Assembly: GCA_045539315.1 (NCBI GenBank)
Contig: JAZQFC010000045.1
Coordinates: 1 to 49,745, forward strand
Origin: RUG11462 sp045539315
Lineage (GTDB): Bacteria > Bacillota > Clostridia > Oscillospirales > Acutalibacteraceae
Reading direction: 5' to 3'
Length of the DNA stretch: 49,745 bases
This document shows positions 41,379-49,745 of this stretch, in pieces. Each line of letters starts with the position of its first letter. Positions within the stretch are counted from its first letter, which is position 1. Made by a program: the position numbers and the translations under genes. The notes below the pieces were generated by a model that made no database searches, was not told the DNA's origin, and worked only from the letters and a program-made list of their open reading frames with translations.

Positions 41379-42207
41379 AACTTTTAAACCCCTCTCCAAA
41401 AATTTCTCCTGCTTCCATAGTAACAATAAAAGCAGAATCATCAACTGCTTTCACAATATTATGAAATCTCGCCGCCTCATATCTATGAGTAGCACATAAC
41501 AAAACATTTCTATTTTCACTAACATTTTCTAAAAATGTTGGTAATCTACCAAGAATAGTTTTTGATTTTTCAATTATCTCTTCGCAATGGTCAGATTTAA
41601 CGAGAATTAATCTCCCTTTATCTGTGCCATAAAGAATAGTATCAATAGCCTTCGTTTGTACAAAAATAGATACAACTGCAAACAAAGCGTTTTCTATATT
41701 TCTATAAACTAAAGCCGAAGCAACAACTACAGTTGCATCTAAAATCATAATAATACTGCCAATTGAAAAATGCGAAAACTTTTCTCTAATAATTTTAGCA
41801 ATAATATCTACTCCGCCTGTAGTAGCGCCTCGCAAAAATATTATTCCAAGTCCAACGCCTGTAAGCAAGCCGCCAAAAACAGAACAAAGTATTTTTTCAC
41901 CTTTATAAAAAGGTATAACATATGCCACTATATCGATTAAAACAGTCATAATCATAGTGGCAATAATTGATTTATAAATAAATTTAAAACCATACCTGTT
42001 AGCACCAATTATGAAAACAGGTATATTTAGTATTAAAACAGTTGTACCAATAGGAATACTAAACAACGAATTTAATATAGTTGCAACACCTGTAAATCCA
42101 CCAGATGCAATATCGTTTGGTGCATTAAAAACAGATATTCCTATTGAAACTAAAACTCCGCCAAAAATAAAAAATAAAATATCTAATCTTTTAGATTTTA
42201 AACTCAT
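41365..42207 (-). CDS. YitT-family membrane protein
   Basis: 280 residues. Five or six membrane helices (about 10-165) of the DUF161 type, with ASGGFTGVATIL and the Gly-rich GGLLTGVGLGIIFLRGATTGGVDIIAK that mark the family, then a C-terminal cytoplasmic DUF2179 domain (about 195-280). YitT proteins are widespread in Firmicutes with no settled function; some have been linked to amino-acid transport. The ATG at 42207 lies in a perfect 14-bp hairpin stem, with its ribosome site in the loop, which may limit translation. It follows mrnC and precedes the methyltransferase gene. Confidence 0.93.
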   Translation of the reverse strand: MSLKSKRLDILFFIFGGVLVSIGISVFNAPNDIASGGFTGVATILNSLFSIPIGTTVLILNIPVFIIGANRYGFKFIYKSIIATMIMTVLIDIVAYVIPFYKGEKILCSVFGGLLTGVGLGIIFLRGATTGGVDIIAKIIREKFSHFSIGSIIMILDATVVVASALVYRNIENALFAVVSIFVQTKAIDTILYGTDKGRLILVKSDHCEEIIEKSKTILGRLPTFLENVSENRNVLLCATHRYEAARFHNIVKAVDDSAFIVTMEAGEIFGEGFKSYESS

Positions 42208-42241
42208 TACATATCTCTCCTAAAAGTTATGTAATGAGTTT
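42200..42241 (-). promoter_or_regulatory. Hairpin enclosing the yitT start site
   Basis: A perfect 14-bp inverted repeat, 42200-42213 with 42228-42241, loop of 14 bases. On the minus strand the loop carries AGGAGAG, the ribosome site of yitT, and the ATG (42207-42205) lies inside the stem. No T run follows on that strand. Confidence 0.7.
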
Positions 42242-42243
42242 TA

Positions 42244-42630
42244 TTAATTGAAAATCACATCAAATAATTCATATATTCTCTCATTTTGAGAAGTTAAATA
42301 CAAATAACCAAATAATGTTTCAACACCTGTTGCGCAGTGATAATCGCCTTCAGTAGCGTTTTTAGGAGTATGATTATTATGCGCATTTCTTCCCTTTTTA
42401 TAATAAGAAAGTTCTTTTTCATTTAAAAGATTTTCTATTTTTTTAAAAGCATTCGCTTGTCCGTTTGCATTAACGAGTTTTGCGGATGAAGAATGCAAAT
42501 CATTTGATCTGCATTTTCCAATAACACAAAGCCGCTCTCTAACAAGTAACGAATAAACAGCGTCACCAACAAATGCTAATTGGTCAGTAGTTGCCATTTT
42601 TATATCAAAATCATTAGATAAATTCAACAT
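42244..42630 (-). CDS. mrnC: Mini-ribonuclease III
   Basis: 128 residues. A stand-alone RNase III catalytic domain that matures 23S rRNA in Firmicutes. Marks are LAFVGDAVYSLLVRERL (metal site in GDAVY) and NHTPKNATEGDYHCATGVETLFGYLYL, where the acidic residues close the site. Located after obg with 11 bases between; the next gene yitT starts beyond a hairpin. In other Firmicutes it is usually near cysS; here the neighbours are obg and yitT. Confidence 0.95.
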   Translation of the reverse strand: MLNLSNDFDIKMATTDQLAFVGDAVYSLLVRERLCVIGKCRSNDLHSSSAKLVNANGQANAFKKIENLLNEKELSYYKKGRNAHNNHTPKNATEGDYHCATGVETLFGYLYLTSQNERIYELFDVIFN

Positions 42631-42641
42631 AAATTTCTCGC

Positions 42642-43913
42642 TTAATCAATAAAATCAAATTCAAAATCATAAATAACAACAGTATCACCGTTTTCAACGC
42701 CGTATTCTCTTAACGCAGAAATTATACCTGATTTTTCAAGAACAGTTTGGAAATACTGAAGTTGTTCAAAATCATTAGGGTTTGTTTTATCCATAAGTGG
42801 ATGAATCCATTCTGCTACAACCTCATAGTAATCATCGTGTTTAACGATAGAAAACTCTTGTTTTTTGTCAACATCAACAACAACTTCCGGCGCTTCTTCA
42901 ACTTCATATTTTATAATTGGTGGAAGATTCTCAAGTTCTTTTGCAACATAATTCATAAGTTCTTGAGTGCCTTCTAAAATAGGTGCGCAAATAGTAAAGA
43001 ATTTCAACCCTTTTGCCTCAACATATTCTTTAAATTCTTTAATTTGTTCTGGTTCTGCCATATCAATTTTATTACCAACAACAATTTGTGGACGAGTTGC
43101 AAGCTCCGGAGAAAATACCTTTAATTCTTTATTAATGGTTTCAAAATCTTCTATAGGATTTCTTCCTTCAGAGCCTGAAATATCAACAACATGAAGCAAT
43201 AATCTACATCTTTCAACGTGGCGCAAAAACTGATGACCAAGACCTGCACCTTCACCTGCACCTTCAATTACACCAGGAATATCTGCCATAACAAACGAAC
43301 ATTCATCATCAATTCTTACAACACCTAAAACAGGTGTGAGAGTGGTAAAGTGATAGTTAGCGATTTTAGGCTTTGCTTGTGACACAACAGAAACCAATGT
43401 TGATTTACCAACATTAGGGAAACCTAAAAGTCCCACATCGGCAAGAAGTTTTAATTCCATAATTATATCAAATTCTTCACCTGGTTTTCCTTCTTTAGAA
43501 AAACGAGGAATCTGACGAGTTGAGGTAGCAAAATGAGTATTACCCCAACCACCTTTGCCACCTTTTGCGGCAACAAAACTCTCGCCATCGGAAAGGTCGG
43601 CCATAATTCTTCCTGATTCTGCTTCTTTAAAAACAGTACCTACAGGTACTTTAATAACAGTATCAGCTCCAGATTTGCCATAGCAACGGTTACTACCACC
43701 TTTTTCACCATTAGCAGCAGTATATTTCTTTTTATAACGAAAATCTGCAAGAGTGGTTAAATGCTTGTCAGCGATGAAAATAATATCTCCGCCTTTACCA
43801 CCATCGCCACCGTCAGGTCCGCCATTTGCAACATATTTTTCACGATGAAAGGTTACAGCGCCATTTCCGCCGTCCCCTGCTTTTACATGAATTTTTGCAA
43901 CATCAATAAACAT
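42642..43913 (-). CDS. obg: GTPase Obg
   Basis: 423 residues in three domains: glycine-rich OBG fold (1-158; GGNGAVTFHREKYV, GGDGGKGGD), GTPase domain (160-330) with GFPNVGKSTLVS, DIPGVIEGA and NKID, and the OCT domain (about 355-423) found in Gram-positive Obg. It binds the 50S subunit, aids ribosome assembly and in Bacillus is needed for sporulation onset. RBS AGGAGAAAT. Fifteen bases after lysA. Confidence 0.98.
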   Translation of the reverse strand: MFIDVAKIHVKAGDGGNGAVTFHREKYVANGGPDGGDGGKGGDIIFIADKHLTTLADFRYKKKYTAANGEKGGSNRCYGKSGADTVIKVPVGTVFKEAESGRIMADLSDGESFVAAKGGKGGWGNTHFATSTRQIPRFSKEGKPGEEFDIIMELKLLADVGLLGFPNVGKSTLVSVVSQAKPKIANYHFTTLTPVLGVVRIDDECSFVMADIPGVIEGAGEGAGLGHQFLRHVERCRLLLHVVDISGSEGRNPIEDFETINKELKVFSPELATRPQIVVGNKIDMAEPEQIKEFKEYVEAKGLKFFTICAPILEGTQELMNYVAKELENLPPIIKYEVEEAPEVVVDVDKKQEFSIVKHDDYYEVVAEWIHPLMDKTNPNDFEQLQYFQTVLEKSGIISALREYGVENGDTVVIYDFEFDFID

Positions 43914-43928
43914 AAATTTCTCCTAAAC

Positions 43929-45221
43929 TCAAATATCGTTTCTAACAATATCTGAATAAGTTTCTCTTTTAACAATTATTCTTGGCTTTTTATCATTAAT
44001 CATTACCATTGCAGGTCTTGGAATTCTATTATAATTAGAAGCCATTGAGAAGTTATAAGCACCTGTTGATAAAACTGCTAAAACATCTCCTTTTTCAGGT
44101 TTAGCAATTTTAACATTTTCTTGAATAAGGTCGCCGCTTTCACAACATTTACCTGCAATAGTAGCAGTATAATCACACTCTTTATCAGCTTTATTTGCAA
44201 TAACAACGCTATATTCTGCATTGTAAAGAGCATATCTAGGATTATCACCTAATCCACCATTTACAGTTACATAATTTCTTACATCTTTAATTTCTTTAAC
44301 TGCGCCAATATCATAAAGAGTAATTCCGGGAGCGCCAACAATTGACCTGCCTGGCTCAATTAATATTTTTGGAACACTTAAATCATTTTTAGCGCAAAAA
44401 TCTTTAATAACTTTTGCAACTTCAGTCATATAAGTTTCATAAGAAAAATGCTCGTCAGACTCTAAATATTTAATTGCAAATCCGCCACCTAAATTAAGCG
44501 ACTTAAATTCAACACCAAGTTCATCTTTAATTTTTTTAAAGAATGTAAGCATAACATTTGCCGCTTCTACAAAAGGTTCGTCATCAAAAATTTGTGAACC
44601 AATGTGACAATGAAGGCCGATAAGATTCAAATTAGACATTTTAGTAGCCGCAACAACCGCTTCATATGCTTCGCCATTTTCAAGCGCAAAACCAAATTTG
44701 CTATCGATTTGACCGGTTTTCACAAAATCATGAGTATGAACATCTATACCAGGCTTAATTCTGAACATAATATCTACATTCAAATTACGCTCAAAAGCTA
44801 GTTCATTTAATTCTTCTAATTCAAAATAGTTATCAACTACTATTACGCCAACATTATTTTCAATAGCATAAATCAACTCATCAGTAGTTTTATTATTTCC
44901 ATGAAAATAAATCTTTTCTGCAGGAAAATCTGCCTTTAAAGCAGTATAAATTTCGCCGCCAGAAACACAGTCAATTCCAAGTCCTTCTTCATTAACAATT
45001 CTACACATTTCAAGACAATTCAACGCTTTTGAAGCAAACAACACCAAACCGTTATCAAAATTATCATCGATAGATTTTTTAAACATTCTACAATTATTTC
45101 TAACAGTTTGTTCATCCATAACATAAAGTGGTGTGCCATAAGTTTTTGCAAGTTCAACAGTATCACAACCACCAATTGTTAAATTGCCATTATTTATACC
45201 TAAACATTCGCTAGTAAACAT
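43929..45221 (-). CDS. lysA: Diaminopimelate decarboxylase
   Basis: 430 residues. Turns meso-diaminopimelate to lysine. A fold-type III PLP enzyme: Lys65 in LFASKALNCLE binds PLP, HCHIGSQI, LNLGGGFAI, EPGRSIVG and CCESGDLI form the rest of the site, and YNRIPRPAMVM ends the protein. The ATG at 45221 overlaps the engB stop (TGATG); an extra TTG codon before it is not needed. It sits between two ribosome GTPases, which is unusual for a biosynthetic gene. No lysine riboswitch is visible. Confidence 0.97.
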   Translation of the reverse strand: MFTSECLGINNGNLTIGGCDTVELAKTYGTPLYVMDEQTVRNNCRMFKKSIDDNFDNGLVLFASKALNCLEMCRIVNEEGLGIDCVSGGEIYTALKADFPAEKIYFHGNNKTTDELIYAIENNVGVIVVDNYFELEELNELAFERNLNVDIMFRIKPGIDVHTHDFVKTGQIDSKFGFALENGEAYEAVVAATKMSNLNLIGLHCHIGSQIFDDEPFVEAANVMLTFFKKIKDELGVEFKSLNLGGGFAIKYLESDEHFSYETYMTEVAKVIKDFCAKNDLSVPKILIEPGRSIVGAPGITLYDIGAVKEIKDVRNYVTVNGGLGDNPRYALYNAEYSVVIANKADKECDYTATIAGKCCESGDLIQENVKIAKPEKGDVLAVLSTGAYNFSMASNYNRIPRPAMVMINDKKPRIIVKRETYSDIVRNDI

Positions 45222-45814
45222 CAATCATTTTCCTTTACTTTTGATGAAATATAATTTTTTAGTTCCTCAATTCCATCACCTTTAAGAGAAGAAACAGGAA
45301 TCATTTTTGGCTTGTTGTCAAGAAAAGAAAGTTCTTCTTCCAATGCTTCAAGCCTGTTTTTAGTTTCAGTTTTATTTAGTTTGTCCGCTTTTGTAAGTGC
45401 AATAACAAAATCAAAGCCCATTTGCTCTAAATAATCTATCATATCCAAATCGAGTTGACTTGGTTTATGACGCATATCTATAAGTTGAACAACAAGTGAA
45501 ATATTTCTGTTAGTAGTAAAATATGCATCCATAAGGTCTGCCCATCTACGTTTTTCACCTGCAGAAACCTTTGCATAACCATAACCAGGCAAGTCAACTA
45601 ATCTAGAATCAACAACATTATAAAAGTTAATTGTTACAGTTTTACCTGGCTGCGAACTAACTTTTGCCAAACTTTTTCTATTCAATATTTTGTTAATTAA
45701 TGAACTTTTTCCAACATTAGACCTGCCGGAAAAAGCAACCTCTTTACAGTCAGAGGGTTTTAACTGTTTTGGAGTACCAAAAGCAGCCTCAAAATATGCT
45801 TTTTCAAATTGCAT
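45221..45814 (-). CDS. engB: Ribosome-assembly GTPase EngB (YsxC)
   Basis: 198 residues. A small GTPase that helps late 50S assembly. Marks: AFSGRSNVGKSSLINKIL (G1), VDLPGYGYAKVS (G3), TKADKLN (G4) and PVSSLKGDG (G5). The ATG at 45814 has AAAGGAATT; an in-frame TTG at 45835 precedes it. Its stop overlaps the lysA start. The gene upstream, a phosphoribosyltransferase, ends 13 bases away. Confidence 0.97.
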   Translation of the reverse strand: MQFEKAYFEAAFGTPKQLKPSDCKEVAFSGRSNVGKSSLINKILNRKSLAKVSSQPGKTVTINFYNVVDSRLVDLPGYGYAKVSAGEKRRWADLMDAYFTTNRNISLVVQLIDMRHKPSQLDLDMIDYLEQMGFDFVIALTKADKLNKTETKNRLEALEEELSFLDNKPKMIPVSSLKGDGIEELKNYISSKVKEND

Positions 45815-45827
45815 AATAAAATTCCTT

Positions 45828-46364
45828 TTATTCAAATATTAATGGCAATGGCTCTAAAAAGATAATATCATCTCTATTTGCCGCATCGCCTTCTGCTAAT
45901 ACTGCAGCGCAACCAACAGTTTCACATCCTGCAGCATCAACTAATTTTTGCACTGCAATTAAAGATTCGCCTGTTGAAATAACATCATCAACGATCAAAA
46001 CTTTTTTGCCTTTAATCTCTTCTGCTTCATATTCACTCAAATATAAATGTTGAACGTTTGCAGTAGTAATAGATTTAACTTCAACTTCTAATGGATTACC
46101 CATATAAAGTTTTGGGCCTTTTCTTATTACAAAATACTTTTTACCACTCTGTCTTGACATTTCATATGCAAGTGGAATAGATTTTGCTTCCGGAGTAATG
46201 ATATAGTCAAATTCAGGAACTTTTTTCAAAAGTTCTTTTGATGATGCAACAGTAATTTCAGTATCACCAAACAAAATAAAAGCAGCAATTGAAACTTTAT
46301 CATTAATAGGAAATACAGGTAATTCTCTTTCAAGTCCTGCAATAGTCATTTTATAAGATTTCAT
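45828..46364 (-). CDS. Phosphoribosyltransferase (adenine/xanthine PRTase-like)
   Basis: 179 residues. A type I PRTase that would join a purine base to PRPP. PRPP loop is VLIVDDVISTGESL near 125-138; DYIITPEAKSIPLAYEMSR and FVIRKGPKLYMGN precede it, and the hood region is close to adenine or xanthine PRTases. The exact base cannot be fixed. The ATG at 46364 has AGGATG; a GTG at 46373 lies on that site. Between hinT and engB in the alaS run. Confidence 0.85.
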   Translation of the reverse strand: MKSYKMTIAGLERELPVFPINDKVSIAAFILFGDTEITVASSKELLKKVPEFDYIITPEAKSIPLAYEMSRQSGKKYFVIRKGPKLYMGNPLEVEVKSITTANVQHLYLSEYEAEEIKGKKVLIVDDVISTGESLIAVQKLVDAAGCETVGCAAVLAEGDAANRDDIIFLEPLPLIFE

Positions 46365-46376
46365 AAATTTCACATC

Positions 46377-46715
46377 CTAACACATTTTACCTGATAATTG
46401 CTCGCCTGATAACAAATGGAAATGAATATGATGAACAGATTGACAACCATATTCGCCTGAATTTGTCACAATTCTAAAGCCATTATCAAGATTTAATTCT
46501 TTTGCAATTTTTGCCGCTACTACAAATACTTTTGCAACTAAATCTGCGTTTTCTTCTGTAATATCTGCAGCGGAATCGATATGTTCTTTTGGTATAATCA
46601 AAATATGCACAGGCGCTTGAGGATTAATATCTTTAAACGCATATAAATACTCATCTTCGTATACTTTTGTTGACGGAATTTCTCCGTTTATAATTTTACA
46701 AAATAAACAATCCAT
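46377..46715 (-). CDS. hinT: HIT family nucleotide hydrolase (HinT-like)
   Basis: 112 residues. Purine nucleoside phosphoramidase type of the histidine-triad family; the triad is in VHHIHFHLLSG, and the N-terminal CLFCKIINGEIPSTKVYED is typical. It can remove AMP bound to amines, including by-products of aminoacyl-tRNA synthetases, so a position straight after alaS (9 bases) makes sense. RBS AAGGTG. Confidence 0.95.
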   Translation of the reverse strand: MDCLFCKIINGEIPSTKVYEDEYLYAFKDINPQAPVHILIIPKEHIDSAADITEENADLVAKVFVVAAKIAKELNLDNGFRIVTNSGEYGCQSVHHIHFHLLSGEQLSGKMC

Positions 46716-46724
46716 GTCAGCACC

Positions 46725-49361
46725 TTAACCTTTAATCATATTTTCAAGAATACCATCAACCGCAAGTAAAGCCTCATCAACTTTTGTAATATCTTTACCG
46801 CCTGCCATAGCGCTATCAGGTTTACCGCCACCTTTTCCGCCGGTAATCATAGCAACTTCTCTTACAATATTACCTGCGTGAGCGCCTTTTTTAACTGCAT
46901 CTTTACCGCAAGCACAAGCAAATGTTACATTCATTTTTTCTTTGTTAATTCCTGCAACAACTGCAACAATATTTTGATTCAAATCTTTAAAAGTATCACA
47001 CATATTTCTTAAGTTTCCTGAATCCATACCTGTTGTAGCAATAGCGATAACTTTAACGCCTTTAACATCTCTTGCTTTATCAAGAGTTTCTTTTGCTTTT
47101 TGAGCGGCAATTTGTTGATTCATTTCACTCAATTTTCTTTCAGCGGCTTTTAATTCATTAACTGCTTGAGTAACCTTATCAGAAAGTTCATCAGGATTAC
47201 CTGCTTTTGTAACTTCACAAAGTGTAGATAAAATGAATTCATTAGCGCCGATATAAGTTAAAACGCCTCTGCCTGTTACTGCTTCGATTCTACGAACACC
47301 AGACGCAACTGAACCTTCGGACATAATGTGGAAAAGACCAAGTTGAGCAGTATTTGAAACGTGTGTACCACCACAAAGTTCAACAGAATCGCCTGCTGAT
47401 ACAACTCTTACTGTATCACCATATTTTTCGCCAAACAATGCCATTGCGCCACGTTTTTTAGCCTCATCAATTGGCAATACTTCAGTTTTAACTTCAACTG
47501 CATTTAAAATAGCATCATTTACTATTTTTTCAACTTGTTTTAACTCATCATTACTAACTGCAGAAAAATGTGTAAAGTCAAATCTTAATCTATTTGCAGT
47601 TACTTCTTGACCTGCTTGTTCAACGTGAGTACCAAGCACGGTTCTCAACGCATTTTGTAAAAGGTGTGCAGCAGTATGATTTCTCATAATTGCTTTTCTG
47701 TTTTCAACATCTACTTCTGCGTTAACAATTGTATCAACTGAAAACTCACCACTTTTAACAACACCAAAGTGCATATAAACACCATCAGGATTTTTCTTAA
47801 CATTTGTTACTTCAAAAACGCCTGAAGCAGATGAAATCACACCTGTATCTGCTACTTGACCACCTGACACTGCGTAAAATGGAGTTTTATCCAAGACAAT
47901 AATTGCTTTGTTTCCTTCAGAAATTGAAGAAACAGTTTCACCATCTAAAACAAGTGATTTAACATTTGAATCGCAAGAAAGTTCTTCATAACCAACGAAT
48001 TCAGTTTCATTGATGCCTTCAAATTTAAGTTCATTACTTGCCCAAGATTCGCCATCAGATGCCTTTCTAGCATTTCTTGCTCTTTCTTTTTGCTCAACCA
48101 TTAATTTTTGGAATTCGTCTTCATTAACAGTTAAGCCGCTTTCTTCAAGCACATCTTTTGTAAGGTCAAGCGGAAAACCATAAGTATCATAAAGTTTAAA
48201 CGCGCTTTCGCCTGAAAGTTCTTTACCTTCAACTTTATCTATCAAATCATTAAGCATAGCAAGACCTTGGTCAATTGTTTTGATAAATGATTCTTCTTCA
48301 TTGTTGATAAGTTTTTTAATAAAATCTTTTTTATCAAGAACTTCAGGATATGCGTTTTTATTTTCTTCAATAACAGTATCGCAAACATCAGATAAAAATG
48401 CTTTATTAATTCCAAGTAATTTTCCGTGTCTTGCTGCTCTTCTTAATAATCTACGAAGAACATAGCCTCTACCTTCATTCGAAGGCATAACACCGTCTGC
48501 TATCATAAATGTAGTTGAACGGATATGGTCAGTGATAACGCGAAGAGAAATATCAGTTTTCTCACTATCACCATAATTAACACCGGCAATTTTGCTTACA
48601 TGCTTCATAATATTTTGAACTGTATCAACTTCAAAAATATTATTAACATCTTGCATAATACAAGCAAGGCGCTCAAGACCCATACCTGTGTCTATATTTG
48701 GATGTTCAAGTGGAGTATAGTTACCGTTACCATCGTTATCAAATTGAGTAAATACATTGTTCCAAAACTCAACATATCTATCACATTCACAACCAACTTT
48801 ACAGTCAGGGCTACCACAACCGTATTTTTCGCCTCTGTCAAAATAAAGTTCTGAACAAGGACCGCAAGGACCAGAGCCGTGCTCCCAGAAGTTATCTTCT
48901 TTACCCATTCTTACAATATGGTCAGGACTAACGCCAACTTCTTTTGTCCAAATTTCAAAAGCCTCATCATCATCTTGATAAATAGATACCCAAATTCTAT
49001 CAACAGGCAAATCTAAAACTTTAGTACAAAACTCCCAAGCCCAAGCAGTTGCTTCGTGTTTGAAATAATCACCAAACGAAAAGTTACCAAGCATTTCAAA
49101 GTATGTTCCGTGACGAGCAGTTTTACCTACTTGCTCAATATCAGGTGTTCTGATACATTTTTGACAAGTAGTAACTCTTTTTCTAGGCGGAGTAACTTCA
49201 CCTGTAAAATACTTTTTCATTGGTGCCATACCTGAATTGATAAGTAAAAGACTCTTATCATCTTTTGGAACTAATGGAAAACTTTTTAATCTTAAGTGAC
49301 CTTTCGACTCAAAGAAACTCAAATATTTTTCCCTTAATTCATTTAACCCTGTCCATTGCAT
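46725..49361 (-). CDS. alaS: Alanyl-tRNA synthetase
   Basis: 879 residues. Charges tRNA-Ala. Catalytic domain from the start (NELREKYLSFFESKGH, GMAPMKKYFTG, GTYFEMLGNFSFGDYF), then tRNA recognition, an editing domain with HTAAHLLQNAL and CGGTHVSNTAQ (zinc site), and a C-Ala domain from about 740 with a Gly-rich end. The ATG at 49361 has AAGGAG; the longer frame to 49472 runs through the T-box leader and is an artefact. Expression is under a T-box sensing uncharged tRNA-Ala. Start of the long run ending with the gene at 39573. Confidence 0.98.
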   Translation of the reverse strand: MQWTGLNELREKYLSFFESKGHLRLKSFPLVPKDDKSLLLINSGMAPMKKYFTGEVTPPRKRVTTCQKCIRTPDIEQVGKTARHGTYFEMLGNFSFGDYFKHEATAWAWEFCTKVLDLPVDRIWVSIYQDDDEAFEIWTKEVGVSPDHIVRMGKEDNFWEHGSGPCGPCSELYFDRGEKYGCGSPDCKVGCECDRYVEFWNNVFTQFDNDGNGNYTPLEHPNIDTGMGLERLACIMQDVNNIFEVDTVQNIMKHVSKIAGVNYGDSEKTDISLRVITDHIRSTTFMIADGVMPSNEGRGYVLRRLLRRAARHGKLLGINKAFLSDVCDTVIEENKNAYPEVLDKKDFIKKLINNEEESFIKTIDQGLAMLNDLIDKVEGKELSGESAFKLYDTYGFPLDLTKDVLEESGLTVNEDEFQKLMVEQKERARNARKASDGESWASNELKFEGINETEFVGYEELSCDSNVKSLVLDGETVSSISEGNKAIIVLDKTPFYAVSGGQVADTGVISSASGVFEVTNVKKNPDGVYMHFGVVKSGEFSVDTIVNAEVDVENRKAIMRNHTAAHLLQNALRTVLGTHVEQAGQEVTANRLRFDFTHFSAVSNDELKQVEKIVNDAILNAVEVKTEVLPIDEAKKRGAMALFGEKYGDTVRVVSAGDSVELCGGTHVSNTAQLGLFHIMSEGSVASGVRRIEAVTGRGVLTYIGANEFILSTLCEVTKAGNPDELSDKVTQAVNELKAAERKLSEMNQQIAAQKAKETLDKARDVKGVKVIAIATTGMDSGNLRNMCDTFKDLNQNIVAVVAGINKEKMNVTFACACGKDAVKKGAHAGNIVREVAMITGGKGGGKPDSAMAGGKDITKVDEALLAVDGILENMIKG

Positions 49362-49393
49362 AAAATATATCTCCTTAAAATAATTTTTACAAT

Positions 49394-49640
49394 AAAAAAA
49401 CACACTAAAAATACAACTCGGGACGATGAAAAACCGCGGTACCACCCGAATTGCACAAACAAAGTGTGCCACTCAAATTTCGTTAACGCCGAAAATACGC
49501 AATAACTTATCGCTATCGTGCAACAGGTTAGCACATTGAAACGCTTTTAGATATTTTCACCAAACATATCCTCTCTGAAAAAAGCAAAAACAAATCATTC
49601 CTGTATAACGCATTTAATAATGTATAAAATAAAATACATA
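49394..49640 (-). promoter_or_regulatory. T-box leader of alaS (tRNA-Ala sensing)
   Basis: The conserved T-box sequence GGGTGGTACCGCGG is at 49447-49434. Upstream, in transcript order, come AGAGAGG (AG bulge) near 49577, the GGTG loop near 49562, and a specifier loop in which GCU (Ala) at 49532-49530 lies next to a base stem ACAGG/CCTGT. CAATTCGGG (49453-49445) pairs with CCCGAGTTG (49422-49414) to make the antiterminator. The usual second copy of the 3' arm is missing; the only T run (49400-49394) follows AGTGTG, whose partner CACACT is at 49468-49463. Confidence 0.93.
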
Positions 49641-49643
49641 TGT

Positions 49644-49672
49644 ATTATATATATCTATAATTAATTTGTCAA
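49644..49672 (-). promoter_or_regulatory. Consensus promoter of the alaS T-box transcript
   Basis: Reading leftward, TTGACA (49672-49667), 17-base spacer, TATAAT (49649-49644). Transcription would begin near 49637, at the expected start of the T-box leader. Confidence 0.88.
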
Positions 49673-49745
49673 TGATTTTTGAAAAAAATATGATAAATTT
49701 TTATATTTTAGTTGAAAAAATTTGAGTTTTGTATTATTATATAAT

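Noticed and set aside
49362..49534. Upstream extensions of alaS and another minus-strand frame
   Set aside because: They run through the T-box leader; the real alaS start at 49361 has its own ribosome site.

Overview
The window is a chromosomal stretch of an AT-rich, endospore-forming member of the Bacillota, most probably class Clostridia. The evidence is a complete eight-gene spoIIIA operon, a SpoIIM-like protein, RNase J and Mini-RNase III in one genome, a T-box in front of alaS, DUF1540 and DUF3343 small proteins, TTGACA/TATAAT promoters and strong AAGGAGG-type ribosome binding sites. The sugar-related genes would suit an anaerobe living on plant or host glycans, but habitat is inference. 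I see no phage, insertion sequence, CRISPR array or rRNA, so this looks like ordinary core chromosome with carbohydrate-use islands.

Layout. 1-3.9 kb (minus): start of a probable recombinase gene, spoIIM-like gene, a DUF3343/cysteine-desulfurase-like pair, then hemW-ispF. 4.1-7.75 kb (plus): RNA and DNA maintenance genes rnj, ybaB/ebfC, recR, smpB and the tmRNA gene ssrA. 7.8-11.0 kb (plus): a GH2 glycosidase and a sodium:alanine symporter. 11.0-20.3 kb (minus): a long run reading spoIIIAA-AB-AC-AD-AE-AF-AG-AH, then (behind its own vegetative-type promoter) asp23-nusB-M22 paralogue-xseA-xseB-ispA-membrane protein. A tRNA-Leu(GAG) gene follows.

20.6-27.1 kb: a large GH94-like carbohydrate phosphorylase divergent from a DUF4886 SGNH-type protein, then the serine-biosynthesis pair serC-serA. 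27.1-38.3 kb is a hexuronate island: a GPH-type sugar symporter and a second GH2 enzyme on the minus strand; two AraC-family regulators facing each other; and uxaC-uxuA-uxuB-kdgA-kdgK on the plus strand. Together these would import a glycoside, cleave it, and convert glucuronate via fructuronate, mannonate and KDG to pyruvate and glyceraldehyde-3-phosphate. Each regulator is divergent from one operon, and inverted repeats lie in both control regions.

38.4-49.7 kb: a lipoprotein, tRNA-Leu(CAG), a Cys-rich DUF1540 mini-protein, then a long minus-strand housekeeping run starting at a T-box-controlled alaS and continuing hinT, a phosphoribosyltransferase, engB, lysA, obg, mrnC, yitT, an RsmF-like methyltransferase and a helical protein of unknown function. 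No wholly new system is evident. The best leads are RNA and control elements: a hairpin that encloses the yitT start site, an alaS T-box without the usual second terminator arm, paired hairpins before the RNase J gene, and the mirrored two-regulator arrangement of the uronate island.
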